Shown piece by piece: positions 34,734 to 43,850 of a stretch of 64,000 bases of DNA. A program made the translations under genes and the position numbers. The notes beneath the pieces are model-generated. The model had not been told where the DNA came from. It saw only the letters and a list, made by a program, of their open reading frames with translations, and made no database searches. This DNA is from Erwinia sp. E_sp_B01_1. Lineage in GTDB: Bacteria; Pseudomonadota; Gammaproteobacteria; Enterobacterales; Enterobacteriaceae. The stretch covers positions 2,108,001 to 2,172,000 of the forward strand of contig NZ_CP142208.1 in assembly GCF_036865545.1 (NCBI RefSeq), written 5' to 3'. The first letter of the stretch is position 1; every line of letters begins with the position of its first letter.

Positions 34734-36392
34734 ATGAAAAAATTGCATTTTTTGACCCAGACTCGGGTGTGTTGTTTTATCGCTTTTTATATCGGGATCC
34801 TGCTCAACCTGCCCATTTTTATCCGCCGCTTTCATCAACTCCACTATGACGCAGCCCTCTCCACCGGTATCGAAATGGTGGCGGCCTTTATGCTGGTGCT
34901 GTTTACCACGCTGCTGGCGTCGCTGGCCGGTCGCTGGCTGTTCAGAATTTTAATCACGCTGCTGGTGGTGTTCTCGGTAGCAGCCAGCTATTACATGATC
35001 TTCTTCAACGTCGATATTGGCTACGGCATCATCGCTGCCGTAATGGCCACCGACAGTCTGGACCTGTCAAAAGAATCCGTAGGCTGGCATTTTTCGTTAT
35101 GGGTAGTGCTGGTGAGTTTATTACCGGTATTGATGCTCTGGCTTTCACCCATGCCGGAGGCCTCAGTGCGTCGCAAAAACAGCCTGGCGTTTCTGCGCCG
35201 TGCCGGTGTCATGCTGGCGGCCGCTCTTTGCTGCTGGGTGCCGCTGAAGGTGATGGGCAACCATCAGGATGAGATGGATAAACAGCATAACCGGATGATG
35301 GCGAGTTACGGCGGCGTGGTAGCCGGCACTTACTCCCCGTCAAACTGGCTGTCCGGTATGGGCCTGCTGGCCTACAGCTCCTGGAGCCAGGCAGAAGACA
35401 GCCGGAACCTGTTCGATCCCGCTGCACACTTTACCTATACCCCGCCAAAGGATGTGAAAGACCTCTATGTGGTCTTTGTTATCGGTGAGAGTGCCCGACG
35501 CGATCACATGGGTCTGTACGGTTATGACCGTGATAACACCCCGAATCTGGACAAAGAGCCGAACCTGGCCGCACTGCAGGGTTACTCCTGTGATACCTCC
35601 ACCAAACTCTCGCTGCGCTGCATGTTTGTCAGGGAAGGGGGCGCATCTGAAGCGCCACAGCGCACGCTGAAAGAGATGAACGTTTTCTCGGTGTTGAAAA
35701 AGCAGGGCTTCTCTTCTGAGCTGTTCTCCATGCAGAGTGAAGCCTGGTTCTATAACAAAGTCATGACGGATGACTACGCCCTGCGTGAAACCATCCAGTC
35801 TGAAAAGCGTAACGTCGGCAAGCCGATAGATGATATGGCGCTGGTCAGCGAGCTGAAGGATTCTATCGAGCGGCATCCCCAGGGGAAACATCTGGTGGTG
35901 CTGCACACCAAAGGTTCTCATTATCTCTATACCGAACGTTACCCTCGCTCGTTTGCCCGCTATAAGCCAGAGTGCGAAGGGATAGACGATCAGTGCTCAA
36001 CCGAAGAGATGGTGAACTCCTACGATAACAGCCTGTTGTATACCGACCATGTGCTGGAACAGGTGTTTAACCAGCTCAGAGACAAAAATGCCATTGTGTT
36101 TTATGCCTCTGACCACGGTGAATCGATCTCGAAAAACATGCATTTCCACGGCACGCCACGTAACGAAGCGCCGATGGCTCAACGCACCGTACCTATTATG
36201 GTCTGGGCCTCTGATAAGTTCCTGCAGCAGCCCTACAATGCCAGCGCATTCCAGCAGTTGAAAACCCTGGCTAAGGACAAAACGCCGGTGTTCCACGAAA
36301 AGCTGTTCGACAGCATCCTGGGCTGCATGGGCTACACTTCGCCAGATGGCGGTATCAACGAACTGCGTAACTGGTGTCACGTCGCTAAGTGA
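34734..36392 (+). CDS. eptB: Kdo(2)-lipid A phosphoethanolamine transferase EptB
   Basis: 552-aa inner-membrane enzyme that adds phosphoethanolamine to the outer Kdo of LPS (E. coli EptB 563 aa). About five N-terminal helices precede a periplasmic alkaline-phosphatase-fold domain starting near residue 240. Catalytic landmarks are VIGESARRDHMGLYGYDR near 250, YSCDTSTKLSLRCMF near 285 (nucleophile threonine) and YASDHGESI near 459. The ending GCMGYTSPDGGINE..NWCH matches EptB, and eptA/cptA-type enzymes lack it. It stands alone. It raises resistance to cationic peptides in relatives. Confidence 0.9.
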   Translation: MKKLHFLTQTRVCCFIAFYIGILLNLPIFIRRFHQLHYDAALSTGIEMVAAFMLVLFTTLLASLAGRWLFRILITLLVVFSVAASYYMIFFNVDIGYGIIAAVMATDSLDLSKESVGWHFSLWVVLVSLLPVLMLWLSPMPEASVRRKNSLAFLRRAGVMLAAALCCWVPLKVMGNHQDEMDKQHNRMMASYGGVVAGTYSPSNWLSGMGLLAYSSWSQAEDSRNLFDPAAHFTYTPPKDVKDLYVVFVIGESARRDHMGLYGYDRDNTPNLDKEPNLAALQGYSCDTSTKLSLRCMFVREGGASEAPQRTLKEMNVFSVLKKQGFSSELFSMQSEAWFYNKVMTDDYALRETIQSEKRNVGKPIDDMALVSELKDSIERHPQGKHLVVLHTKGSHYLYTERYPRSFARYKPECEGIDDQCSTEEMVNSYDNSLLYTDHVLEQVFNQLRDKNAIVFYASDHGESISKNMHFHGTPRNEAPMAQRTVPIMVWASDKFLQQPYNASAFQQLKTLAKDKTPVFHEKLFDSILGCMGYTSPDGGINELRNWCHVAK

Positions 36393-36404
36393 TTATCCGG
36401 GAGA

Positions 36405-36430
36405 CGAGGGCGGCCCCTGGGCTGCCCTCG
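36405..36430 (+). terminator. eptB terminator
   Basis: CGAGGGCGGCC pairs with GGCTGCCCTCG (one G-T) in an 11-bp stem 13 bp after the eptB stop, followed by TTGCCTCT. Confidence 0.7.
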
Positions 36431-36598
36431 TTGCCTCTGACAGTAGGATAACTGGCTGTTTACGCATGGGTTAATTGCGCGAAGAGTGAGCAAACGGCGG
36501 CGCGAAAAGCCAACATCTGGCCGTTAGCTTTGCCTGAACCGGCACAAGCGGGTATTCTACTGCCCATATTTACTGAGACAGTATCCATTGAGGTCGAC

Positions 36599-37795
36599 AT
36601 GATTATTAAACCACGCATCCGTGGCTTTATCTGTGTTACTGCCCATCCGGCGGGTTGCAAAGCTAACGTTGAGAAGCAAATCGAGTACGTCACCAGCCAG
36701 GGCAAAATTGCCAACGGCCCGAAAAAAGTGCTGGTGATCGGTGCTTCTACCGGTTACGGCCTTGCAGCACGCATCTCTGCGGCCTTCGGCTGTGAAGCTG
36801 ATACCCTTGGCGTGTTCTTTGAGCGTGCAGGCGAAGAGACCAAACCGGCAACGGCTGGCTGGTACAACTCTGCCGCTTTTGAAGAGCTGGCAGAGGCCAA
36901 AGGCCTGTATGCGAAAAGCATCAACGGTGACGCTTATTCCGACGCGGTTAAGCAGAAAACCATCGAGCTGATCAAACAGGATCTGGGTCAGGTTGATCTG
37001 GTGGTTTATAGCCTGGCTTCTCCCCGCCGTACTCACCCGAAAACCGGTGAAGTGTTCAACTCCACCCTGAAGCCAGTGGGTAAAACGCTGACCACTCGCG
37101 GTCTGAACACCGATAAAGAAACCATCACTGACATCACCCTGGAACCGGCGACTCAGGAAGAGATCGACGGCACCGTAGCGGTAATGGGCGGCGATGACTG
37201 GCAGATGTGGATCGATGACCTGAACGCGGCTGGCGTGCTGGCCGATGGCGCAAAAACCACCGCTTTCACCTATCTGGGCGAGCAGATCACTCACGATATC
37301 TACTGGAACGGTTCGATTGGCGAAGCCAAAAAAGACCTGGACAAGCGTGTACTGAATATTCGTGAGACGCTGGCTGAAAAGGGCGGTGATGCGCGCGTTT
37401 CCGTGCTGAAAGCCGTTGTAACTCAGGCAAGCTCTGCTATTCCGGTGATGCCACTTTATCTGTCACTGCTGTTTAAAGTGATGAAAGAGAAAGGCACCCA
37501 CGAAGGCTGCATCGAGCAGGTTTACGGCCTGTTTAAAGAGAGTTTGTACGGTGCTTCGCCAATTCTGGATGAAGTGGGCCGTCTGCGTGCCGACTACAAA
37601 GAGCTGAAGCCGGAAGTGCAGGACGAAGTGGTAAAACTGTGGCCTACAGTGACCAACGAGAACCTGAACGAACTGACCGATTTCGCGGGCTATAAAGCCG
37701 AGTTCATGCACCTGTTTGGCTTTGGCCTGCAGGGCGTGGATTATGAAGCTGACGTTAATCCGGACGTGAAGATCAAAAATCTGATCCAGATGTAA
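36599..37795 (+). CDS. fabV: Enoyl-ACP/CoA reductase FabV
   Basis: 398-aa NADH-dependent trans-2-enoyl reductase completing each fatty-acid elongation cycle; the FabV type is intrinsically triclosan-tolerant. It begins [20 protein letters not shown], the family hallmark. The NAD motif is GASTGYGLA near residues 48-56, and the catalytic Tyr-x8-Lys is [10 protein letters not shown] near 236-245. GAGG precedes the ATG at 36599; an upstream in-frame ATG adds unrelated residues. It is either the main FabI replacement or a second isoform. Confidence 0.94.
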   Translation: MIIKPRIRGFICVTAHPAGCKANVEKQIEYVTSQGKIANGPKKVLVIGASTGYGLAARISAAFGCEADTLGVFFERAGEETKPATAGWYNSAAFEELAEAKGLYAKSINGDAYSDAVKQKTIELIKQDLGQVDLVVYSLASPRRTHPKTGEVFNSTLKPVGKTLTTRGLNTDKETITDITLEPATQEEIDGTVAVMGGDDWQMWIDDLNAAGVLADGAKTTAFTYLGEQITHDIYWNGSIGEAKKDLDKRVLNIRETLAEKGGDARVSVLKAVVTQASSAIPVMPLYLSLLFKVMKEKGTHEGCIEQVYGLFKESLYGASPILDEVGRLRADYKELKPEVQDEVVKLWPTVTNENLNELTDFAGYKAEFMHLFGFGLQGVDYEADVNPDVKIKNLIQM

Positions 37796-37814
37796 CCACG
37801 CTGATGCTGAATAA

Positions 37815-37836
37815 AAGCCTGTCCCCGGACAGGCTT
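37815..37836 (+). terminator. First fabV hairpin (no T tail)
   Basis: AAGCCTGTCC-CC-GGACAGGCTT is a perfect 10-bp stem 20 bp after the fabV stop, followed by GAGAAC rather than T. A close copy with a T tail lies at 37984-38009, on the other side of the palindromic repeat. Confidence 0.65.
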
Positions 37837-37845
37837 GAGAACAGC

Positions 37846-37975
37846 GCAGGCTCAGGGAGCATATGCCTCTCACAAAGACGCAAAAAGCGCCGTCCATGAC
37901 AGCTCAGCACGGGCCGTCCATGGCCCGTGATGCTTTGTTCAGGGCATATGCTCCCATCGCTTTGGGTTTCGTCAG
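37846..37975. repeat. Palindromic intergenic repeat, copy 1
   Basis: 130-bp element also present at 44407-44530. Closing stem GGGAGCATATGCC (37855-37867) pairs with GGCATATGCTCCC (37943-37955), 13 bp perfect. An inner hairpin is CACGGGCC-GTCCAT-GGCCCGTG near 37908-37929, and a small CGC-AAAAA-GCG hairpin lies near 37880. The shared core begins CTCTCACAAAGACGCAAAAA. It lies between fabV and ptrR. Confidence 0.88.
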
Positions 37976-37983
37976 CACTCTGT

Positions 37984-38009
37984 AAGCCTGTCTCCGGATA
38001 GGCTTTTTT
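37984..38009 (+). terminator. fabV terminator with T tail
   Basis: AAGCCTGTC-TCCG-GATAGGCTT forms a stem with one G-T pair, followed by a T6 tract. It ends at the ptrR stop codon on the other strand. Confidence 0.85.
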
Positions 38010-38868
38010 ATGGCTTGCTCTCCAGCATCTCCACCATGGCCCGCAGGTTGGCCGAACTCCTGCCTTTACGCCACACCAGCCAGATATTCAGATGCCCCCG
38101 CTGTTCAGCCAGTGGCCAGGCAAGCACGCTGTCTCTGCCCGGCATGTTCTGCAGCATACTCTCCGGGATCATTGCCAGCCCCGCACCGGCACTGACGCAG
38201 GCAACAATGCCATGATAGGACTCCATTTCAAAAATTTTGCCGGGAGCAGCCTCATCCTGCGCAAACCAGTTTTCAAACAGCCGACGGTAAGAGCAGTTAG
38301 CGCGGAAGGCATAAATAGTGGCGCCGTTAATATCAGCGGCACGCGTCACGGGCCGATGACTCAGCGACGAGATCAGCACCATCTCCTCGGCAAAAACCGG
38401 GATACCCTCCAGCTGGGGATGTTTGGGCGGGCCATCAATAAACACGGCATTGTACTCGCCAGAAAGCAGCCCCTCGGTCATCTCACCCGACGGGCCGGTG
38501 GAGAGATCCAGTTCTACCCCGGGCCAGGCCTGATGATAGCGGGCAATCAGCGGCGGCAGGCGTACAGCCGCCGTGCTTTCGATTGCCCCGAGCGTGAAGA
38601 CGCCGGAGGGCGTCTGGCTGGACACACGTTCTCGCGCCTCCTCCGTTAAAGCCAGAATCCGGCCGGCGTAGTCAAGCAGCGTGCGGCCCGCATCGGTAAT
38701 ATGCAGCCGTAATTTCTCCCTGCTGAACAGCTCAACGCCCAGCTCATCTTCAAGCTGTCGCAGTCGGGTTGAGATATTGGAGGGCACACGATGCAGACGT
38801 TCAGCGGCCGCTGTAACGCTGCCTTCTTCGGCAATGGCGCGGAAAATTTCCAGCTGGGTCAGATCCAT
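38008..38868 (-). CDS. ptrR: LysR-family regulator PtrR (YneJ)
   Basis: 286-aa LysR-type regulator. The helix-turn-helix is residues 1-60 (MDLTQLEIFRAIAEEGSVTAAAERLHRVPSNISTRLRQLE) and the effector domain runs about 90-285, with STGPSGEMTEGLL, IYAFRANCSYRR and EMESYHGIVACVSAGAGLAMIP. It is collinear with E. coli PtrR, which controls sad and polyamine/GABA-related genes. It is divergent from sad here as in E. coli. PtrR responds to nutrient state in E. coli; the ligand is not deducible here. Confidence 0.88.
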   Translation of the reverse strand: MDLTQLEIFRAIAEEGSVTAAAERLHRVPSNISTRLRQLEDELGVELFSREKLRLHITDAGRTLLDYAGRILALTEEARERVSSQTPSGVFTLGAIESTAAVRLPPLIARYHQAWPGVELDLSTGPSGEMTEGLLSGEYNAVFIDGPPKHPQLEGIPVFAEEMVLISSLSHRPVTRAADINGATIYAFRANCSYRRLFENWFAQDEAAPGKIFEMESYHGIVACVSAGAGLAMIPESMLQNMPGRDSVLAWPLAEQRGHLNIWLVWRKGRSSANLRAMVEMLESKP

Positions 38869-38998
38869 TACATTCTCAATATGAGTAAGATATTTTCATT
38901 ATTATTCATTTTTCATGAATCATCCGCAAGGCTATGATGAGCGCATTCTGTTAATTCATTTATCCCGTGGTTTACCCGCTGCGATTCAGGAGAATTTT

Positions 38999-40372
38999 AT
39001 GACAACTTTAAACGGTGCCGTATCCCGTAATCCTTTCACCGGTGAAGTGATGCTTCACACGCCTTTCGCGTCCTCAACCGAAGTGGAAGCGGCTTTGCAG
39101 CAGACGGAGAGTGCTTACCGCGCCTGGCGTGGCAGTGAAATTGCCGAACGCAGCCAGCTTTTGCTGAAGATTGCCGGCGGTCTGCGTAAGCACGCCCGTG
39201 AACTGGCAGAGATGATGACCGACGAAATGGGCAAGCCCGTTACCCAGTCGCTGGCGGAAGTGGAAAAAAGTGCCAACCTGTGTGAATGGTATGCAGAGCA
39301 GGGGCCTGAGTTCCTGAAGCCGGAACCCACCCTGACTGAAAAAGCCTTTGTGCAGTATCTGCCACTGGGGCCGATCCTTGCAGTGATGCCGTGGAACTTC
39401 CCGATCTGGCAGGTTCTGCGCGGTGCCGTGCCAATTATGCTGGCAGGCAACAGCTACCTGCTGAAACCGGCACCTAACGTCATGGGCAGCGCGATGTTGC
39501 TGAAATCTGTGCTGATCGAAGCAGGCGTGCCGGATGGGCTGTTTAACGTGCTCAACGCCGATAACGACTCGGTGGCAACAATGATCAACGATCGTCGTAT
39601 CGCCGCTGTCACTTTAACGGGAAGCGTGCGTGCCGGGGCAGCCATTGCCGGGATGGCCGGTGCGGCTATCAAGAAAAGCGTGCTGGAGCTCGGCGGTGCC
39701 GATGCCTTTATCGTGCTTGCCGATGCAGATATCGACGCGGCGGTAAAAGGGGCGATCTCAGGGCGCTTTATGAACAGTGGGCAGATCTGTATTGCCGCTA
39801 AACGTATCATTGTGGAAGCCGCCGTCTTTGACACCTTCCGTGATAAATTCGTCGCAGCGGTAAAGGCGATGAAGCTGGGCGATCCGCGCGATGAAGCGAC
39901 CTATATCGGCCCAATGGCGCGTTTTGATCTGCGTGATGAGCTGGATACGCAGGTGCAGGCCACGTTAAAAGAGGGGGCAGAATGCCTGCTCGGCGGCCAC
40001 GTTATTCCCGGCGAGGCTAACTTCTACGCGCCAACCGTGCTGAGCAATGTAAAGCCGGGCATGACCAGTTTCCGTCAGGAGTTGTTTGGCCCGGTCGCTT
40101 CACTGATCCGGGCGTCAGATGCTGATGAGGCGATTGCGATGGCTAACGATTCAGAGTTCGGCCTGGGTGGAAGCCTCTGGAGCCGTGACGTGGCGAAAGC
40201 CAGAGAACTGGCCGCGAAGATTGAAACCGGCGGCGTGTTTATTAACTCACCCAGCTTCTCTGACCCGCGCGTTCCCATTGGCGGCGTGAAGCACAGCGGA
40301 TTTGGCCGTGAACTTTCTCATTTCGGTATTCGTGAATTCACCAACGCCCAGACGGTCTGGCAGGAAGGCTGA
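38999..40372 (+). CDS. sad: Succinate semialdehyde dehydrogenase Sad (YneI)
   Basis: 457-aa NAD-dependent aldehyde dehydrogenase that oxidises succinate semialdehyde to succinate in GABA/putrescine breakdown (E. coli Sad 462). The catalytic cysteine is near residue 264 in NSGQICIAAKR, the general-base glutamate is in VLELGGADAF near 230, and NAD binding includes MPWNFPIWQVLRGAVP near 130. AGGAG precedes the ATG at 38999. The ptrR/sad divergent pair is the same as in E. coli, which supports the assignment. Confidence 0.88.
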   Translation: MTTLNGAVSRNPFTGEVMLHTPFASSTEVEAALQQTESAYRAWRGSEIAERSQLLLKIAGGLRKHARELAEMMTDEMGKPVTQSLAEVEKSANLCEWYAEQGPEFLKPEPTLTEKAFVQYLPLGPILAVMPWNFPIWQVLRGAVPIMLAGNSYLLKPAPNVMGSAMLLKSVLIEAGVPDGLFNVLNADNDSVATMINDRRIAAVTLTGSVRAGAAIAGMAGAAIKKSVLELGGADAFIVLADADIDAAVKGAISGRFMNSGQICIAAKRIIVEAAVFDTFRDKFVAAVKAMKLGDPRDEATYIGPMARFDLRDELDTQVQATLKEGAECLLGGHVIPGEANFYAPTVLSNVKPGMTSFRQELFGPVASLIRASDADEAIAMANDSEFGLGGSLWSRDVAKARELAAKIETGGVFINSPSFSDPRVPIGGVKHSGFGRELSHFGIREFTNAQTVWQEG

Positions 40373-40404
40373 GTCAGCGAACTGACAATAACCCTGAACC
40401 TGAT

Positions 40405-40431
40405 CCGGCCCCTTCAGCAGCAAGGGGCCGG
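40405..40431 (+). terminator. Hairpin after sad
   Basis: CCGGCCCCTT-CAGCAGC-AAGGGGCCGG, a perfect 10-bp stem 33 bp after the stop. No T tail is visible. Confidence 0.6.
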
Positions 40432-40564
40432 CTGCCTGAAATCCCCGCCCCCCTCATGCCCCGGCAAGTCAGCGATGTCAGATAAGTAAACTACGCTAAA
40501 ATAGAGCAATGCTGCTGGCAGCTAACCCTTTTTTAACAATCTTCTGAGCGGAACGGATAATGCC

Positions 40565-40989
40565 ATGAGTCAACCTGAAGCTTCCCCTGAGCCGACTGAA
40601 CATATCGTGTTGTACGATGGCGTCTGTAAGCTGTGTACCGGCTGGGTTAATTTCCTGATCCGTCACGACAGAAAACACCGCGTCAGGCTGGCCGCCGTGC
40701 AGACCAGCAAGGGCCGCGAGCTGCTGGTACGGGCCGGGATGTCGCCAGACAATGTCAATACCATCGTCCTGATGGAGGGGGGAAAACCTATTTCCGGGCA
40801 GACGCAATTTTCCGCGTAATGAAATGGCTTCCTTTCCCCTGGCGGATGTTTGGCGTACTGCGCTATCTGCCCAAAGCCCTGAGTAACCGCTGTTACAACC
40901 TGATTGCCAGTAATCGTTATCGTCTGTTCGGGCGCTACAGCGAGTATCAGCAGCCCAGAGCTGACCACCCCGATCGGTTTCTGGAATAG
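40565..40989 (+). pseudogene. DCC-family thiol-disulfide oxidoreductase, frameshifted at a G6 run
   Basis: The frame opens MSQPEASPEPTEHIVLYDGVCKLCTGWVNFLIRHD, with the DCC-type DGVCKLC motif, and stops early at 40819 after 84 residues. Joining a second frame at the six-G run (40777-40782) restores EGGKTYFRADAIFRVMKW and the rest of a DCC protein, ending DRFLE at 40989. One extra G in the run would give an intact 141-aa protein, the normal family length. So this is a one-base deletion, a phase-variable tract or a sequencing error. DCC proteins are YuxK-like thioredoxin-fold redox proteins of poorly known role. Confidence 0.8.
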
Positions 40990-41118
40990 AGGGTGCGGGC
41001 TTTTTTGTTCACATTCTCATACAGATAGTCATTAAATTTACTAACCTTTTACAGTCAGGTGTGAAGCCGGCGGCTGGCAAGCCCCCCTTCACGTACGTTT
41101 TGTAAAAGGAGATCATGA

Positions 41119-41553
41119 ATGACATCCCCGACATCCTCGCGCCACTCCCCGGTGGCCGTGGCACTCTATTCGCTGTTTAATCCGGTCCCGCTCGGTTTTT
41201 TCGTTGCCGCGTGGATATTCGATATTATTTATATTTTCAGCACGGAAATTATGTGGATCAAAGCTGCCAGCTGGTTAATTACTTTTGGCCTGTTGATCGC
41301 AATTATTCCTCGTCTGATCAATCTTGTGCAGGTCTGGATTGGCCGTTCTTATCCTCAGGGACCTGCCACTAAAGCCCATTTCTGGGCGTGGCTACTGGCT
41401 ATCATTCTTTCGATCTTTAACGCCTTTATTCACAGCCGTGATGCATTTGCCGTGGTGCCTGCTGGCGTGATCCTCTCCACGCTGGTGGTTTTACTGCTGC
41501 TGTTCTCGAACGTCCATCTCGGCCTGCGCAGCCGTACTCAGGAGGTTATCTGA
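41119..41553 (+). CDS. DUF2231-like membrane protein
   Basis: 144-aa membrane protein with four helices and short loops, resembling the DUF2231 family: LFNPVPLGFFVAAWIFDIIYI near residue 18 and later hydrophobic segments around 50, 85 and 115. Function is unknown. AAGGAG is 8 bp before the ATG at 41119; another ATG at 41115 opens only a 21-codon frame. Its stop overlaps the ATG of the lipoprotein dehydrogenase (TGATG), so they are co-translated. In other genomes this family accompanies sorbosone-type dehydrogenases, and it may supply a redox or membrane anchor function. Confidence 0.72.
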   Translation: MTSPTSSRHSPVAVALYSLFNPVPLGFFVAAWIFDIIYIFSTEIMWIKAASWLITFGLLIAIIPRLINLVQVWIGRSYPQGPATKAHFWAWLLAIILSIFNAFIHSRDAFAVVPAGVILSTLVVLLLLFSNVHLGLRSRTQEVI

Positions 41554-42866
41554 TGAATAAGCCGCTAATGCTCCTGGCCCTGTCAGTTCCGCTGGTTATT
41601 GCCGGTTGTGATAACAGTGCAAAAATTGATCCTTCCCGTCAGACTGGTGCCAATCCCGAACTGCCATCGGCACAAAACTTTTTGATCCCCCCAATGAAGG
41701 TGCCCAGTGGCGCAAACTGGAAAGAGGGTGAAATGCCCAAAGTGGCAGAAGGGCTGAAAATAGAGAAGATTGCGGAAGGACTGAAGCATCCGCGTCAGCT
41801 TTACACGCTACCCAATGGCGACATTCTGGTGGTGGAAGCCAGCGGGCCAAAATCGCCGGTAACGCAGCCTAAGCAGCTGATTACCGGGCTCGTTCAAAGC
41901 GCTTCCGGAAAAGGCGGGGCTGGCGGTAACAGCATCACGCTGCTGAGAAACAGCAATGGCGACGGGAAAACCTGGGAAAAACACACCTTCCTCGAGAATC
42001 TTTCCTCGCCGTTTGGCGTGCAGCTTATTGGCAATACGCTTTATGTCGCCAATGCCGATGCGCTGAGAAAATATCCGTATCAGACCGGTGAAACGAAAAT
42101 CACCGATCCGGGCACGGAATTGACCGAACTGCCGGGCGGCCCGATAAATCACCACTGGACCAAATCGCTGCTCGCCAGCCCTGATGGCAGCAAACTCTAT
42201 GTGGGCGTCGGGTCTAACAGCAATATCACCGAAAATGGCATCGGTGCCGAATACCGCCGTGCCGATATTCTGGAAGTGGATGCGGCATCCGGGGCCAGCC
42301 GTATTTATGCCAGTGGATTGCGTAACCCCACGGGTATTCAGTGGGAGCCGCAAACGGGCAAGCTCTGGGCAGTGGTCAATGAACGTGACGAAATCGGTGC
42401 CGATCTGGTGCCTGACTATCTGACCTCGGTACAGGAAGGCGGTTTTTACGGCTGGCCCTACAGCTATTTCGGCCAGCATGTTGATGAGCGCGTCACTCCT
42501 CAGCGCCCGGACCTGGTAAAAAAAGCGATCAAACCTGACTATGCCCTCAGCTCCCATGTTGCGCCGCTGGGACTCTGGTTCTATGGCGGCGACAATATGC
42601 CGCAATACCGGGGTGGCGCCTTTATCAGTGAACACGGAAGCTGGAACCGTAAGCCGCTGAATGGCTACCAGGTTACCTGGGTAGCCTTTAAGGACGGTAA
42701 GCCGGTGGGCCAGCCAAAACCCGTAGTGACAGGTTTCCTTACTGAGGATCAGAAGGAAGTGCGTGGTTTGCCAGTAGGGCTGACAATGGACAAACAGGGT
42801 GGGCTGCTGATAGCTGATGATGGCGGAAACGTTGTCTGGCGGGTCTCAGCGGCAGAAACGCCTTAA
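41553..42866 (+). CDS. PQQ-dependent sorbosone/glucose dehydrogenase-like lipoprotein
   Basis: 437-aa exported lipoprotein. The signal peptide ends with lipobox VIAGC (Cys19), so it is anchored in the membrane facing the periplasm. The mature domain is a six-bladed beta-propeller of the soluble GDH/L-sorbosone dehydrogenase family, with HPRQLYTLPNGDILVVEA near residue 77, GLRNPTGIQWEP near 251, HGSWNRKPLNGY near 360 and GLTMDKQGGLLIADD near 408. It probably oxidises a sugar with PQQ. It is coupled to the DUF2231-like gene, and a Gcd-type PQQ enzyme lies 6.5 kb downstream. The substrate is unknown. Confidence 0.8.
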   Translation: MNKPLMLLALSVPLVIAGCDNSAKIDPSRQTGANPELPSAQNFLIPPMKVPSGANWKEGEMPKVAEGLKIEKIAEGLKHPRQLYTLPNGDILVVEASGPKSPVTQPKQLITGLVQSASGKGGAGGNSITLLRNSNGDGKTWEKHTFLENLSSPFGVQLIGNTLYVANADALRKYPYQTGETKITDPGTELTELPGGPINHHWTKSLLASPDGSKLYVGVGSNSNITENGIGAEYRRADILEVDAASGASRIYASGLRNPTGIQWEPQTGKLWAVVNERDEIGADLVPDYLTSVQEGGFYGWPYSYFGQHVDERVTPQRPDLVKKAIKPDYALSSHVAPLGLWFYGGDNMPQYRGGAFISEHGSWNRKPLNGYQVTWVAFKDGKPVGQPKPVVTGFLTEDQKEVRGLPVGLTMDKQGGLLIADDGGNVVWRVSAAETP

Positions 42867-42914
42867 CGGAAAGGCAACCCGTAATGCGCTCCCGGCGAAA
42901 TGTTCTTGCGATCA

Positions 42915-42935
42915 AGATATATCATAGATATATTT
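42915..42935. promoter_or_regulatory. YqjI-type operator upstream of yqjH
   Basis: AGATATATC-ATA-GATATATTT, an inverted repeat with eight of nine pairs, lies about 62 bp before the yqjH start. The E. coli YqjI repressor recognises AT-rich inverted repeats of this sort. Confidence 0.6.
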
Positions 42936-42996
42936 CAGGGCATTCAATAAGGCGAGACAATTACGGGTTCGCCTGCTTTTATCAGGGAGAATAATT

Positions 42997-43785
42997 TTGT
43001 CAGAGAGTGTTGAATCAGGCCGCCGCGTCCCGCGACGGGTAAGAAATGAACTGCGTTTTCGTCCGGTGGAAGTGAAGGCCAAAACGTTAATCGCAGAGTG
43101 CTTCTACCGTATCGAACTGGGTGGAGAAGCGCTGGAAGGCTTCACCTCAGCGGGTTTTGATGACCATATCAAAGTCTTTTTCCCCGATGCGAAAACCGGT
43201 GAATTTCACCTGCCGGAGATCACCGAAGACGGGGTGGTATGGAAAGAGGGCATCAGACCTGTTGCCCGCGACTACACGCCGCTGTTTTTCGATGGTCAAC
43301 GCAGTCTGACCCTGGACTTTTACCTCCACCAGTCCGGCATTGCCAGCGACTGGGCAGCCAGAGCGCAGCCGGGTGACAAACTGGCCATCGGCGGGCCGCG
43401 TGGCTCTCTTGTGGTGCCGGAAGATTATGATTTCCAGCTCTATGTCTGTGATGAAACCGGGCTTCCGGCCTTTAAACGACGCCTGCAAACGCTCAGCGGC
43501 AGCCGCATCAGGCTCTACGCCTGGGCCGATCGGGCCACCGGTCAGGCTTATCTGGGCGATGTTGATCATGTCGAGGTGACCTGGCTTGGCAGCGGCTCCA
43601 TGAACAGCCAGGGCGTGACGGCACTGATTTCTGAACTTGATAAGCTGGCGTTGCCCGATGAGGACTATTTCATCTGGCTGACGGGCGAGGGCGCCGCGGT
43701 TAAAAGCTTAAGCGACTACTTTACAGGGGCCCGCGAGCGGGAGACCGATTTTGTCCGTGCCGTGGCTTACTGGCACCAAAAGTAG
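42997..43785 (+). CDS. yqjH: NADPH-dependent ferric-siderophore reductase YqjH
   Basis: 262-aa FAD flavoprotein of the siderophore-interacting protein family; reduces ferric siderophores such as enterobactin-iron to release iron. The FAD domain contains RDYTPLFFDGQRSLTLDFYLHQSGIASDWAARAQPGDKLAIGGPRGS (residues about 88-135); the C-terminal NADPH part ends VAYWHQK. No in-frame ATG exists near the start, so I take the TTG at 42997 after GGGAGA. It is followed by a PadR-family gene (yqjI) on the same strand, whereas in E. coli the two are divergent. Confidence 0.85.
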   Translation: MSESVESGRRVPRRVRNELRFRPVEVKAKTLIAECFYRIELGGEALEGFTSAGFDDHIKVFFPDAKTGEFHLPEITEDGVVWKEGIRPVARDYTPLFFDGQRSLTLDFYLHQSGIASDWAARAQPGDKLAIGGPRGSLVVPEDYDFQLYVCDETGLPAFKRRLQTLSGSRIRLYAWADRATGQAYLGDVDHVEVTWLGSGSMNSQGVTALISELDKLALPDEDYFIWLTGEGAAVKSLSDYFTGARERETDFVRAVAYWHQK

Positions 43786-43850
43786 GTTTATTGAAATTTA
43801 CCGGGGGGTCATTTACTATCGTCCCCCCTTGAATCATGCTCAGGCAGGCG

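Noticed and set aside
40890..40915. Ter-like GTTACAACC in the DCC-family pseudogene
   Set aside because: It matches only eight or nine core bases and lacks the flanking AGTATG part required of a Ter site.
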